A stretch of DNA of 34,065 bases from Gammaproteobacteria bacterium (GTDB lineage Bacteria; Pseudomonadota; Gammaproteobacteria; Steroidobacterales; Woeseiaceae): NCBI GenBank assembly GCA_029881055.1, contig JAOUNH010000007.1, forward strand, positions 1 through 34,065. Reading direction: 5' to 3'. Positions 18,160 through 28,834 of the stretch are shown piece after piece; position 1 is the first letter of the stretch; each line of letters begins with the position of its first letter. Below the pieces are notes generated by a model, which did no database searches, had not been told where the DNA came from, and saw nothing but the letters and a program-made list of their open reading frames with translations. Position numbers and translations under genes: made by a program.

Positions 18160-18369
18160 CTATTTCTGCAGGCTTACCACCGGGGCGAAGCCGCCGAAGA
18201 TCAGCCGCTTGCCGTCGAACGGCATCGGGTTCTTTTCCGGATCCATAGGCGGATCAAGCTTCGACGGATCGTTCATCATCTCCATCAGTTTGGCCATTCC
18301 GGCGTGCTCAATGAATCGTTGCTTGTTCGCGGTCGGCACGGCGATCACGAATCCATCGATATAGCTCAC
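18160..18369 (-). pseudogene. Internally deleted DUF1428 family gene
   Basis: N-terminus MSYIDGFVIAVPTANKQRFIEHA and C-terminus GMAKLMEMMNDPSKLDPPMDPEKNPMPFDGKRLIFGGFAPVVSL are both DUF1428-like, but the central part expected in the ~115-120 aa family is missing, still in frame. Confidence 0.7.
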
Positions 18370-18387
18370 AAGTGTTCTCCCTCAGTT

Positions 18388-21300
18388 TCAGTTGCTCGCC
18401 GTATCCGCAATTCCCCGCGCCTGTTGCAGCTCATCGGCAAGCCGCGAGGATTCCTCTGCGCGGGCGGCGGAGAAGCGCGCCAGCATGAGGTACAGCATGG
18501 GCGTCAGGTAAAGCGTGAACAACGCGGCGATACCGAGTCCGCCAAACACAACCCAGCCGATCGACGAACGCGCCTCGGCGCCCGCACCGTCGCTCAGAAT
18601 CAGCGGCAGCCCGCCGAGGATGGTCGAAATCATGGTCATCGCGACCGGCCGCAGCCGCACTGTTGCGCCGGTTTCGATGGCCTCGCGAATGCCGTAGCCG
18701 CGATCGCGCAGCTGGTCGGCAAATTCGACGAGCAGCACGCTGTTTTTCGCCATCAATCCGATCAGCAGCACGAGCCCGATCTGCGAATAGATATTGATCG
18801 ACGTGCCAGTCAGGAACAAAGCGTAGATTGCCGCAGCAACACCGAAAGGCACGATGAGTGTCACGACCACCGCGCTCGTGAATCCTTCGAACTGCGCCGC
18901 GAGCACGAGGAAGATGACGGCGAGCGCAATCGCATAAGTAAAAGCAACTTCACGCGAGGTTTCCTCGAGCGTCGCCGCCTCGCCGAGCAATATCATCGAC
19001 ACATTTGACGGCAACACTTCGTCAGCCAGCGCACGCAGATCGTCGACGGCCGTCTGCAACGGGAAATTCGGCGGCAACTGAATGCTGACCTCGATCGCAC
19101 GTCGTTGCGCATGGCGATCAAGTTGCGTCGCGACGCCCTGCTCGCTCAGTGTCACGACACTCGATAAGGGCACAAGCTGCCCGGAATTGGTGCTGACGTA
19201 CAGGTTGACGAGATCGGACGGATCGTTGATGTCGCCGCTCGATGATTCGAGAAGTATCGGCACAGCTTCGTCCTCGACATTCAGGTCGACGAGTTCGTCG
19301 CCGTCGATCATCGCGCGCAGCGTTGCCGCCAGGTTGTCGAGGTCGATGCCGAGATCGGACGCGCGACGCCGGTCGATATCAACGGACAACTGCGGCTGCG
19401 TCGGATCGTAGGAAATGCGCGGATCACTGAGATCAGGGAGCCGGTCTTCGATATTTGCGGCAAGAATTTTGGCGGCTTCGAAAATCGTGTAGTAGTCATT
19501 GCCGACCAGCGCCACTTCGAGTTCGCCGCCGGAACGATGCAGGTTCAGGCTGTTGCTGCCGGACACGGACACGCGCGCGCCCGGGATGCGCGACAGCGGC
19601 TCTTCAAGCGACGCGGCGATTTCCTGCTGACTGCGCTGGCGGTCGTCCCAGTCCACCAGCGGCACGGTCACGCGGCTCCGGTTTGGATCCCAGGTGCCCA
19701 CGATCGTAAACAGCGAACTTGCTTCACCACTGTCGACGAGCGGCTGCAGGATGTCCTCGATCTTTTGCGTTTGCCGGTTCATGTAGCCGATGCCGGTGCC
19801 GTCCGGGCCGGCGGCATCCACATTGACCACGCCACGGTCTTCGGGCGGGATTAACACGCGATCGAGTTGCTGGTAGAGCAAGGCGGCGCCGGCGGCGAAT
19901 ACCAGTGCGACCAGCAGCGGGATCCAGGGCCGATCAAGCATTTTCGACAGAGAGCTCGCATAGAAATTGCGAAGGCTGTTACCGAACTTCGCCGCTGCCC
20001 GGTTGAAACGACTGCCATCGCCCGCTGCCGGCAATCGCGATGCCGCCGCCGGAACCAGCGACAGCGACACGAAACTCGAGATGGCGACGGCAATCGCCAG
20101 CACCACGCCGAACTCGCGGAACAATCGCCCCGCGGTACTGGGCAGGAACGCGATCGGCACGAACACGGATATGAGCACCGCGGTTGTTGTAACGACTGCG
20201 AAAAAAACCTGGCGCGTTCCGAGCACGGCCGCCGCGCGAGCGCCGAGTCCCTGCGCGCGACGTCGCTGGATGTTTTCGAGCACAACGATGGCGTCGTCGA
20301 CAACGAGGCCGGTCGCCAGCACCAGTGCGAGCAAGGTCAGGATGTTAATCGAGAATCCCGCCAGCCAGATGGCAGCCACGGTACCGATGAGTGCCACCGG
20401 TATGGCAATACTCGGCACCAGTGTTGCCCGCAGTGATCCCATGAACAACCAGATCGTTGCGATGACAATGGCAATGGTGATCGACAGCGTGATCAATACT
20501 TCGGTAATTGAACTGCGGACGAATATGGCCTGGTCGTCGGTGATCGTGAGTTCGAGGTTGTTGACGCGCGCGTTGATGCGGTCGACGACTGCATGCACTC
20601 CGTCCGAGATTCGCACTGTATTTGCTTTTGCCTGGCGAATGACGCCGAGCCCGATCACGGACTGCCCGTTGAGCCGCGTATAGGCCTCTGCGTCTTCCGG
20701 CCCGAAGTAGACGTTGGCGATGTCGCCAATGCGTATCGAGTCCCGGATGATGATGTCGGCAATCTGCGCTGCGGAAACCACTGAAGCATCAGCACGCACG
20801 ATCAGTTCCTGGTCTTCGGAGCGGAAGCTGCCGGCCGGTACGTCGAACGGCACCAGGCGCAACGTCGTTGCAACGTCGGTTACCGAAAGTCCGTAGCTGG
20901 TCAGGCGCAGCGGGTCGACAACAACCCGCAGCATGCGCTTGCGGTTGCCAAAAGGGCGCACGTCGGCGACGCCGTCGATCGAGATCAGCTCCGGAATAAT
21001 GTCCTTTTCGACGATACGCGTCAGTTCTTCTTCTATAAGGACGTCGCTTCTTACCGCGATGTTGACGATTGCTTCGGAGTCGTTATCCGCCTTGACGACG
21101 ATGACTTGCTCAAGGCGGTCGGGCAGTTCTCGAGCAATGCGGTTGACTGCTTCGCGCACGTCAGATGCCGCACTGTCGAGGTTCACATCCGGCCGGAACT
21201 CGATGCGCATGCGTCCCGCGTTTTCCTCGGAGGAGGAGCGGATGTTCTGGATACCCGAGACACGTGCTACTGCGCCTTCAATGACGCTGATAACTTCCGC

Positions 21301-21537
21301 GTCCATAGTTTCAGGCGACGCACCCGGATACTCGGCGCGCACACTGACGATCGGCCGGTCGACGTCCGGCAATTCGCGGGTCTCGACGGCGAGGATAGCC
21401 GCAATACCGGCCAGCAGGATTAACAGGTTGAGTACCAGCACCAGTACCGGCCGGCGTATGCTGAGGCTCGGCAGGTCGTTGATGTCAACGCCCGGCACGG
21501 CGTTGGGACTTTCGTCTATGTCCTTGCGGCGAGTCAT
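18388..21537 (-). CDS. RND efflux transporter permease (AcrB/HAE1-like)
   Basis: SIRRPVLVLVLNLLILLAGIAAILAVETRELPDVDRPIVSVRAEYPGASPETMDAEV; GLVVDDAIVVLENI; IGLVLLIGLMAKNSVLLVEFADQLRDRG. Start MTRRKDID at 21537. Confidence 0.95.
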   Translation of the reverse strand: MTRRKDIDESPNAVPGVDINDLPSLSIRRPVLVLVLNLLILLAGIAAILAVETRELPDVDRPIVSVRAEYPGASPETMDAEVISVIEGAVARVSGIQNIRSSSEENAGRMRIEFRPDVNLDSAASDVREAVNRIARELPDRLEQVIVVKADNDSEAIVNIAVRSDVLIEEELTRIVEKDIIPELISIDGVADVRPFGNRKRMLRVVVDPLRLTSYGLSVTDVATTLRLVPFDVPAGSFRSEDQELIVRADASVVSAAQIADIIIRDSIRIGDIANVYFGPEDAEAYTRLNGQSVIGLGVIRQAKANTVRISDGVHAVVDRINARVNNLELTITDDQAIFVRSSITEVLITLSITIAIVIATIWLFMGSLRATLVPSIAIPVALIGTVAAIWLAGFSINILTLLALVLATGLVVDDAIVVLENIQRRRAQGLGARAAAVLGTRQVFFAVVTTTAVLISVFVPIAFLPSTAGRLFREFGVVLAIAVAISSFVSLSLVPAAASRLPAAGDGSRFNRAAAKFGNSLRNFYASSLSKMLDRPWIPLLVALVFAAGAALLYQQLDRVLIPPEDRGVVNVDAAGPDGTGIGYMNRQTQKIEDILQPLVDSGEASSLFTIVGTWDPNRSRVTVPLVDWDDRQRSQQEIAASLEEPLSRIPGARVSVSGSNSLNLHRSGGELEVALVGNDYYTIFEAAKILAANIEDRLPDLSDPRISYDPTQPQLSVDIDRRRASDLGIDLDNLAATLRAMIDGDELVDLNVEDEAVPILLESSSGDINDPSDLVNLYVSTNSGQLVPLSSVVTLSEQGVATQLDRHAQRRAIEVSIQLPPNFPLQTAVDDLRALADEVLPSNVSMILLGEAATLEETSREVAFTYAIALAVIFLVLAAQFEGFTSAVVVTLIVPFGVAAAIYALFLTGTSINIYSQIGLVLLIGLMAKNSVLLVEFADQLRDRGYGIREAIETGATVRLRPVAMTMISTILGGLPLILSDGAGAEARSSIGWVVFGGLGIAALFTLYLTPMLYLMLARFSAARAEESSRLADELQQARGIADTASN

Positions 21538-21547
21538 CCTTGTCGCC

Positions 21548-22615
21548 TCAGTCGCTGTGCGGCTCGTCGGCCAGCGACGGCGGCTCGTAATCGACTTCGA
21601 GCCCGTCGCGCAATCGCTGGATCCCTTCGACAACGACGAGTTCTCCCGCCTCAAGCGGCGCATCAACAAGCACGACGCCCTGCTGTCGCTGGACGACATT
21701 GACGGGCACGCGGTGCGCCCGCTTGTCGACGACGGCCCAGATGTAGGCGCCGTCCGCGCCCCACTGAACAGCGGTTTCGGTGATGACGGGATAGGCTGTT
21801 CCTTCGAGATTCATCGACACACGGAAACTCATGCCGGGTCGCAGCTCGTCGGTTTTGTTGTCGACACTGGCGCGTGCTTCGAACGTGCGTGTCGCCGGAT
21901 CGATGCGACTGCCGATGTCGACCACACGCCCGATCGCTGTCGAGCCACGACTGTTCCAGGTCGAAACGCTGACATCGTCGCCCACGGCCACTTCGCCGAC
22001 CAGCGCTTCCGGGACGTTGAAACTGACGAGCAGCGAGTCGCGATTGTCGAGCGTCGTGATGACGGTATCCGGATTGATCCGGTCGCCGCGATCGACGTCG
22101 GTAATGCCGACATAGCCGTCGAACGGCGCTTCTATCGTGCGGTATTCGAGCGCCACGCGGGCGCGCTCGACCTGAATGCGCGCGGCTTCAACCGCGGTTC
22201 TGGCGGCGTCCGTCTCCGTCGGCAGCACGGCGCCGCTGCTACCCGTTCGCTGGTAGCGGTCGTATAGCCGCTCGGCATCCTCCAGCTGAATTTCGGCGAG
22301 AGACAGCGCAAGTTCCTCGTCGCGACGCTCGAGTTCGACCAGCACATCGCCTGCAGACACTTGCTGGCCGGGCTGGAAATTGACCGCAATAACTTCGCCT
22401 GACGTTGCAGGGTGCAATTCGATGGACTGCAGTGCGCGCGAGGTCCCGACGGCTTCCAGCCGCGTGCTGGCGCGATCGAACTGCAGGGGAGCCACGACAA
22501 CCGGCACGGTCCGGTCGACCGCGCGCTGCGTTTGCCGCGTGTCGTCGCCGCAGGCCTGCAACATCAAAAATGCGGCAGCCAGCATCGAAACATCAAAGAA
22601 TGACCGATTTTTCAT
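21548..22615 (-). CDS. RND efflux periplasmic adaptor (membrane fusion protein) lipoprotein
   Basis: MKNRSFFDVSMLAAAFLMLQACGDD lipobox; VGTSRALQSIELHPATSGEVIAVNFQPGQQVSAGDVLVELE; APFDGYVGITDVDRGDRI. Confidence 0.93.
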   Translation of the reverse strand: MKNRSFFDVSMLAAAFLMLQACGDDTRQTQRAVDRTVPVVVAPLQFDRASTRLEAVGTSRALQSIELHPATSGEVIAVNFQPGQQVSAGDVLVELERRDEELALSLAEIQLEDAERLYDRYQRTGSSGAVLPTETDAARTAVEAARIQVERARVALEYRTIEAPFDGYVGITDVDRGDRINPDTVITTLDNRDSLLVSFNVPEALVGEVAVGDDVSVSTWNSRGSTAIGRVVDIGSRIDPATRTFEARASVDNKTDELRPGMSFRVSMNLEGTAYPVITETAVQWGADGAYIWAVVDKRAHRVPVNVVQRQQGVVLVDAPLEAGELVVVEGIQRLRDGLEVDYEPPSLADEPHSD

Positions 22616-22857
22616 ATATCCCTGGTAACCGGCCATATTCAGGTTCGGACGCCGGAATCCGCTCGCAGACAGTCTTTATTACAGCTATCGTGCAGTGAAT
22701 ACTCACAGTTTAATGGAATTGGTCCGGCCGTTCTGTAACAAACTGTCACGAACGGCGGTGCCACGAATGGCTGGCCCGAGCTGAGAACGCCCTGGGCAGA
22801 TAGCCCGTACCAGCCTCGTGTTATTGTATCCAACCTGTTCTCAGGAGGACCGATGAC

Positions 22858-23520
22858 ATGGCCGGAAAAATCGCTACATTCGTCGAAAGCCGCCGCGGTT
22901 CGGGACCTCGTGGCGGCGTACGTCGCCGACAAGCAGGCAAAGCCATGACTCGTGACACACGGTTCTGGATGTCGTTGGCCGTATTCCAGATTGTCTTCGG
23001 CCTGGCGGTCTTTGCGATTACGCGCGACTACTATATGCAGGACGCGGCCACAGTGAGCGCCCATCCATCGCTAACAGGCGGCCCGGCGCCCGTCTTGTCT
23101 CAAGGCATCACGGCAGCGGAGATATCACGACTGACATCGCCGGCCCCTGCGATGACCACGACCGACGACCCGGTCGCGATCTATCGGCAGGCGGAGGAAT
23201 TTTTCGCCAACGGGCAGTACGCACAGGCTGCGCACCTGTATGAACAACTGTTGGCGCTCAGCCCGGGCGATGCGGAACTCCATAACAATTTGGGGCTCAC
23301 CTTGTTCTATCTCGGCCGAGCGGAGGAGTCCCTCCGCACACTCAACGATGGCGTGGCCGCAGATCCGCAACACCAGAGAATCTGGCTGACGCTGGGATAC
23401 GTAAACAGTCAGCTCGGCAATACAGAGCTGGCCAGAAGCGCACTCGAGAACGCCGTGCAACTCGGCAATGACGAGTCGATCCGCGAGTCGGCGCGAAGAA
23501 TGCTGGCAGAGTTACGTTAG
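22858..23520 (+). CDS. TPR protein with N-terminal TM
   Basis: FWMSLAVFQIVFGLAVFAIT; TPR motifs AEEFFANGQYAQAAHLYEQLLALSPGDAELHNNLGLTLFYLGRAEESLRTLNDGVAADPQH. Confidence 0.83.
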   Translation: MAGKIATFVESRRGSGPRGGVRRRQAGKAMTRDTRFWMSLAVFQIVFGLAVFAITRDYYMQDAATVSAHPSLTGGPAPVLSQGITAAEISRLTSPAPAMTTTDDPVAIYRQAEEFFANGQYAQAAHLYEQLLALSPGDAELHNNLGLTLFYLGRAEESLRTLNDGVAADPQHQRIWLTLGYVNSQLGNTELARSALENAVQLGNDESIRESARRMLAELR

Positions 23521-23682
23521 TTTGGGGGTTGCATGTTCGCTCCCACACAACAGGCGCGTGCCGCGACACTCAGCTCCGCAAAGGAACGCGATCGGCGAAT
23601 GCATCGCTTGAAACCAGCCGACCCAAAGTGGAATTATCTGAGCTATTATCTAAGGAGTCCACCAAAACAGCAGGATATTGCT

Positions 23683-24141
23683 ATGGCTATCGATTTCGAA
23701 CTGAACGGCAAGAGCGTGAGTCTGGATGCGGATCCTGCCATGCCGCTATTGTGGGCAATCCGTGAGATTGCCGGGTTGACCGGCACCAAGTACGGTTGCG
23801 GCAAAGGGCTTTGTGGAAGCTGTACCGTCCACGTCGATGGACAGCCCGTGCGATCCTGCGTTCTTCCGGTATCGGCGGCCGTTGGCACCAAAATTACGAC
23901 GATCGAGGGCTTGAGCACGGACGGCAATCACCCGGTGCAGGTCGCATGGCGGGATCTGAACGTCGCTCAGTGTGGCTACTGTCAACCTGGGCAGATAATG
24001 ACGGCGGTCGGACTCCTTGCGCGCATCCCGAATCCCACCGATGCCGATATCGACCAGGCGATGAGTGGCAACATCTGCCGATGCGGGACCTACACGAGAA
24101 TTCGCAAGGCGATACACCGTGCTGCGGAGGACAAATCATGA
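23683..24141 (+). CDS. iorA: (2Fe-2S)-binding subunit of molybdenum hydroxylase (isoquinoline 1-oxidoreductase alpha-like)
   Basis: [23 protein letters not shown] and [10 protein letters not shown]...[16 protein letters not shown] carry both [2Fe-2S] motifs. Start MAIDFELNG at 23683. Confidence 0.93.
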   Translation: MAIDFELNGKSVSLDADPAMPLLWAIREIAGLTGTKYGCGKGLCGSCTVHVDGQPVRSCVLPVSAAVGTKITTIEGLSTDGNHPVQVAWRDLNVAQCGYCQPGQIMTAVGLLARIPNPTDADIDQAMSGNICRCGTYTRIRKAIHRAAEDKS

Positions 24142-26390
24142 GCGAACTTCGGAAGATCAGTCGCAGGGAATTCATGAAGCGTACGGGCCACGCTGGTGGA
24201 GGCCTCGTATTCGCTTTAACTTTCGCCAGTGCCTGCCAGCCGGAAGAAGTAGCTGTCGGTCCGGCCGCGAAGGCAACCGCGTCAGTCGCACCGAACGTCT
24301 ACGTCAATATACGCAACGACGGCATCGTCGAGATCTATTGCCACCGTTCCGAGATGGGCCAGGGCATTCGCACGTCATTGCTACAGGTTATTGCTGATGA
24401 GCTGGAGGCCGACTGGGACAAGGTCGAAGTCATCCAGGCTATTGGTCACGAGAAATATGGGGACCAGAATACCGATGGTTCTACAAGTATTCGTAATCAA
24501 TTCGACTTGCTGAGAAACGCTGGCGCAACCGGACGCGACATGATGGTCGCGGCAGCGGCGCAAATGTGGGCCGTTCCGGCAAGCGAATGTGTGGCACGCG
24601 AGCACGCCGTGCACCATGAAGGTAGTGGCAAGACGGCTGGCTACGGCGAACTCGTCGAAACCGCCTATGGCATGCCTCAGCCGGAAAGCGCCGCGTTCAA
24701 AGCGCGAAAGGACTATCGCTATATCGGCAAGCCGATGGATACGATTGACGGACGGGCGTTCACGACCGGTGGCGCCAGGTACGGGACCGACACGGTGTTA
24801 CCGAACATGTTGTATGCGTCAATCGAGCGCTGCCCTGCGTTCGGCGGTACCGTGACGTCGTATGAGGATGCGGCTGCACGAGCGATTGCGGGTGTCGTGG
24901 ACGTCATCCGGATGCCGGAGCCTACCTCGCCGCCACTCTTCAACATTCAGGGCGGCATCGCGGTAGTGGCCGACAACAGCTGGTCTGCTGCCGAGGGCCG
25001 CAAAGCGCTCGAGATACAGTGGGACCGCGGCGCAAATGCGGAACACGAGAGCCAGGCGTACAGGGAAGACTTGATTGCCTCGGCATCTGCTGCGGGCACA
25101 ACCGTTCTGATTCGCGGCGATGCGGATATTGAAACACACAGCCAGCATGAGGCGGTCTACTACACGCCGTATCTCGCACAGGCACCTATGGAGCCGCCGG
25201 CGGCGACGGCTATTGTCAACGAGGACGGTAGCTGCGAGGTGTGGGCCGCAACGCAGGACCCGCAGACGGCACGTGCCACTGTCGCAGAAACGCTGGGAAT
25301 CGCAAAGGAGCAAGTGACGGTGAATATCACGTTGCTCGGCGGCGGGTTCGGCCGCAAGTCCAAACCCGACTTCATTGCAGAGGCCGCCTGGCTTGCTCGT
25401 GAAACGGGGCGGCCGGTCATGGTTGCCTGGTCACGTGAGGACGATATCCGGCACGGCTATTTCCATTCCGCCAGCGCCCAGTATTTCCGTGCGGGTATGG
25501 ACAAGAACGGCACAACGCAGAGTTGGTTACATCGCAGCAGCTTTCCGTCGATTGCCTCAACCTTCGCGCCGGGTGTGACCGGCCCGAGCGACTTCGAGCT
25601 CGACCTTGGCTTGCTCGATGCTCCGTGGGACGTGCCCAATATGCGCATCGAAACCTGCGATGCGAAAGCTCATCTCCGGATTGGCTGGCTGCGCTCGGTA
25701 TGCAATGTATTTCACGCCTTCGGTGCCTGCGGCTTTGTCGATGAGCTGGCACACGCCAAAGGCCGGGACCCGAAAGAGCACTTGCTCGAGATTATCGGGC
25801 CGGCCCGAAAGATCGATCCGGCAAAAGATGCCGCGAAGTACACGAACTATGGTCATGACCTGGCCAAACACCCCGTGGATACCGGGCGCCTGAGCGCCGT
25901 TGCCCGGCAGGTCGCCGACATGGCCAAGTGGGGCCGCGATTTACCCGAAGGTCACGGGCTGGGTATCGCGGTGCATCGCTCGTTCGTGTCCTATGTTGGC
26001 GCGGTCGCGGAAGTCAGCGTGAACGAAAATGGCAAGCTGGTCGTGAACGAACTCTGGATCGCGATCGATGCCGGTACCGTCATCAACCCGGACCGCGTTC
26101 ACGCACAACTGGAAGGAGCGGGAATATTCGGCATGAGCCTTACTTTGCACGGAGAACTCACGACAAAAGATGGCGCTGTAGTAGAAGGCAATTTCGATTC
26201 CTATCCGATGATTCGATTGAGTGAGACGCCGGCTAAAATTCATACCCATATCATGGAGTCCGATGCACCTCCGGGCGGTGTCGGTGAGCCGGGGGTTCCG
26301 CCTATCGCGCCGGCCATCGTAAACGCGTATTTCGCGGCTTCTGGCAATCGAGTACGTGAATTGCCGCTCAGGAAAGCAGGCCTCACATAA
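24138..26390 (+). CDS. iorB: Xanthine dehydrogenase-family molybdopterin-binding subunit (isoquinoline 1-oxidoreductase beta-like), Tat exported
   Basis: [26 protein letters not shown] is a Tat-type signal; [72 protein letters not shown] overlap with iorA. Confidence 0.93.
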   Translation: MSELRKISRREFMKRTGHAGGGLVFALTFASACQPEEVAVGPAAKATASVAPNVYVNIRNDGIVEIYCHRSEMGQGIRTSLLQVIADELEADWDKVEVIQAIGHEKYGDQNTDGSTSIRNQFDLLRNAGATGRDMMVAAAAQMWAVPASECVAREHAVHHEGSGKTAGYGELVETAYGMPQPESAAFKARKDYRYIGKPMDTIDGRAFTTGGARYGTDTVLPNMLYASIERCPAFGGTVTSYEDAAARAIAGVVDVIRMPEPTSPPLFNIQGGIAVVADNSWSAAEGRKALEIQWDRGANAEHESQAYREDLIASASAAGTTVLIRGDADIETHSQHEAVYYTPYLAQAPMEPPAATAIVNEDGSCEVWAATQDPQTARATVAETLGIAKEQVTVNITLLGGGFGRKSKPDFIAEAAWLARETGRPVMVAWSREDDIRHGYFHSASAQYFRAGMDKNGTTQSWLHRSSFPSIASTFAPGVTGPSDFELDLGLLDAPWDVPNMRIETCDAKAHLRIGWLRSVCNVFHAFGACGFVDELAHAKGRDPKEHLLEIIGPARKIDPAKDAAKYTNYGHDLAKHPVDTGRLSAVARQVADMAKWGRDLPEGHGLGIAVHRSFVSYVGAVAEVSVNENGKLVVNELWIAIDAGTVINPDRVHAQLEGAGIFGMSLTLHGELTTKDGAVVEGNFDSYPMIRLSETPAKIHTHIMESDAPPGGVGEPGVPPIAPAIVNAYFAASGNRVRELPLRKAGLT

Positions 26391-26498
26391 GACCAGCAAT
26401 CGTGACCGTCGCGGCGTCCGGGTAATCCCGTATGGCCGGAGCTACTCTCGCTCGGTCTAATTGGCTTTCGGTGTCGTTTTGCGAAAGGAGTATCGGCC

Positions 26499-27791
26499 AT
26501 GTCGAGTGCCGCTCTTTCACGATTTGCTGTCGTCCTGCCCTTGCTGCTCACACTGTTCGGGGTCTGCAATCCGGCGGACGCAATGCCCGCCTTCGCGCGC
26601 GAGTATGGTGTGAGTTGCAACGTTTGCCATGCGGCTTATCCGCGCCTGAACGAATTCGGTGCAACTTTCGCCGGCGACATGAACTACCGCCTGCCGAACT
26701 GGCGTGACAAAACGATCAAGACCGGCGACGACCAGCTGGCACTCCAGCCGTCGCTGCCGCTGGCAGCGCGCGTGCAGGCGTATGTCCAGGGCAGGGATGG
26801 CGAGTCGATCGACCCCATTAGCGGCGGGGTCGAGGCAGATGCGAGCGTCGATTTCCAGGCACCCTACCTGGTGAAGCTGCTCTCCAGCGCACCGCTCACG
26901 GACAACATCAGTTATTACTTCTACATGATATTTGCGGAAAAGGGCGCGAACACCGAAGTCATCGTTGAGGACGCGTGGTTCAGCTATGCGGACCTGTTCA
27001 ATTCCGGCGTGGACGCCATGCTCGGCCAGTTCCAGGTATCGGATCTCATGTTTCCGCGCGAGATCCGCATGACCTTCCAGGATTTCATGGCTTATCGCTT
27101 CGCCGGTATCACCTATGACCGCGGCGTGCTGTTCGGCCGCGGGTTCGGCCCGCTGGATGTATCGCTCGGTTTCGTGAACGGCAACGGCATCGAGAGTAAC
27201 TACAATCTCAACAGTCCCGGTTACCGGCGCCCCGACAAACTCTTCGACAACGATTCCGGCAAGAGCGTGTTCGGCCGACTCGGCACAGAGATCGGCCCGG
27301 TGTCCGTCGGACTCTTCGGCTTGTCCGGGGGACAGTTCAACGTCACCGGTCCGGCGGGGACGGAGACGGGAACGCGTGACACCGACAAGCTCGTTGCCGG
27401 CATCGATGCGTCCGGCAGGATTGCCGATCGCTGGTACTGGTTCGGGCAGGTCCTGTGGAACCGCTGGGAAGGCTTCCTCGATCCTGCGCTGGACTACGAA
27501 TGGACCGGCGGCTTCGCAGGCGTGGACTATGTGCACAGCGAAAAATGGGTTTTCTCCGCACTACTGAACCTGAGCGATGCAGGCGATTTCAAGAACAGCG
27601 ACACAATCTATGAAGGCATCGACATGCGCACCGTGTCTCTAGCAAGCGCCTACTATTTCATGCGCAACGTAAAGGGCGTCATAGAATTGAATATCGACCT
27701 GCTCGACGAAGAGCCGCAGACCGGCACGTACTACACCGGCCATCTCAGCAAGGAGAATTACATCCTGCTCGGTATCGATGCGGCATTTTGA
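26499..27791 (+). CDS. Fused c-type cytochrome-outer membrane beta-barrel protein, Cyc2-like candidate
   Basis: Signal peptide, then [38 protein letters not shown] with CXXCH, then ~370 aa of alternating beta-barrel-like sequence ending in an aromatic residue (LLGIDAAF). Confidence 0.65.
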   Translation: MSSAALSRFAVVLPLLLTLFGVCNPADAMPAFAREYGVSCNVCHAAYPRLNEFGATFAGDMNYRLPNWRDKTIKTGDDQLALQPSLPLAARVQAYVQGRDGESIDPISGGVEADASVDFQAPYLVKLLSSAPLTDNISYYFYMIFAEKGANTEVIVEDAWFSYADLFNSGVDAMLGQFQVSDLMFPREIRMTFQDFMAYRFAGITYDRGVLFGRGFGPLDVSLGFVNGNGIESNYNLNSPGYRRPDKLFDNDSGKSVFGRLGTEIGPVSVGLFGLSGGQFNVTGPAGTETGTRDTDKLVAGIDASGRIADRWYWFGQVLWNRWEGFLDPALDYEWTGGFAGVDYVHSEKWVFSALLNLSDAGDFKNSDTIYEGIDMRTVSLASAYYFMRNVKGVIELNIDLLDEEPQTGTYYTGHLSKENYILLGIDAAF

Positions 27792-27945
27792 CGCACGCCA
27801 AAAACGAACGGCCAGACACCTGATCGCTAAGCATTTGGCCGTACCTGTATAAGCTGGTGGCCAGAGGCAGACCGATCCGCGCAAATCTCACGCATCGCAT
27901 CCATGGGCTTTGGACGTTCGGTCCGGTGTAAACTCCGAGCTACCG

Positions 27946-28716
27946 ATGAACGCCCGCCGATTTTTTCTCATGACCATAGTGTTCTGGCTGCTAGCTGCCG
28001 GAATACTGTTCGTGAATTCCTGGCCCAATGCGCGAAACCACATCCAAGTTACGTACGTGCGCTACGCGTACTTTTTCGTGGTCGGGTTGCTGGCCAGCGG
28101 CGGGATGATGTTTTTGTACGGGAGCGACTGGTTTGCCCGGCAGCAACGGCGACTCTTGTGGGTGACTGCCTTCAGTGCTATTGCGGCGCTGGTCACCGCC
28201 GTCCTTATCAATCCCATTACGTACATGATGGTCGGCCGCAGCATCCACGCGGTACCTATTGAGATCATTTCCACGGGTACTTTGTACTTCACCCTGTTGT
28301 TTATGATCTGGTCGGCGATCTATTTGCAGCTTAAGGGTGAATCGCTTTTACATGCGCGCCCTGTTGCAGAGGACGGACCGCGCCCTTCGCCTGTCTTCCA
28401 GGTCGAGAAGCGCGGCGAAATCCGGCAGCTGCGTGCGGACGATATTGTCTGCGTCCGCGCCAACGGCGACTACGTCGACCTGATCACTGCGGCCAATATT
28501 TATCTCAAGAAAGACACGATGGCGAACCTCGAATCGATGCTCGATCCCGAGCTTTTCAAGCGCATACACCGCTCGACCATCGTCAATATACGGAAAATCG
28601 AGCGCGTTTCGCCGAAACCGGGCGGCGCGTTCGACATCACCCTCGAGGGCGGATGCCTGGTGCAGTCCAGCCGCGGATATCGCGCAGTCGTATCGACTAT
28701 CGTACCGGCCGGCTGA
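27946..28716 (+). CDS. Membrane-anchored LytTR family transcriptional regulator
   Basis: Four hydrophobic segments, then a LytTR domain: EIRQLRADDIVCVRANGDYVDLITAANIYLKKDTMANLESMLDPELFKRIHRSTIVNIRKIERVSPKPGGAFDITLEGG. ATG at 27946 preferred over TTG 27910. Confidence 0.9.
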   Translation: MNARRFFLMTIVFWLLAAGILFVNSWPNARNHIQVTYVRYAYFFVVGLLASGGMMFLYGSDWFARQQRRLLWVTAFSAIAALVTAVLINPITYMMVGRSIHAVPIEIISTGTLYFTLLFMIWSAIYLQLKGESLLHARPVAEDGPRPSPVFQVEKRGEIRQLRADDIVCVRANGDYVDLITAANIYLKKDTMANLESMLDPELFKRIHRSTIVNIRKIERVSPKPGGAFDITLEGGCLVQSSRGYRAVVSTIVPAG

Positions 28717-28834
28717 CACCATTCATCGACGGCGAGTGACACTCGTCGACAAAGGGCGACATTAAGCGATTCCTTGCTGCGTTTCTGGCAGTTCTCGCAT
28801 CCAATCTTCCGGAACACACAAACGGGAGATTGTG

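Noticed and set aside
20933-22267. 444-aa plus-strand ORF
   Set aside because: Antisense across the RND permease and adaptor genes, both strong family matches; spurious.
26517-27536. 339-aa minus-strand ORF
   Set aside because: Antisense to the CXXCH-porin gene, which has a signal peptide and family motifs. No recognisable protein features; a shadow ORF from GC-rich codon bias.
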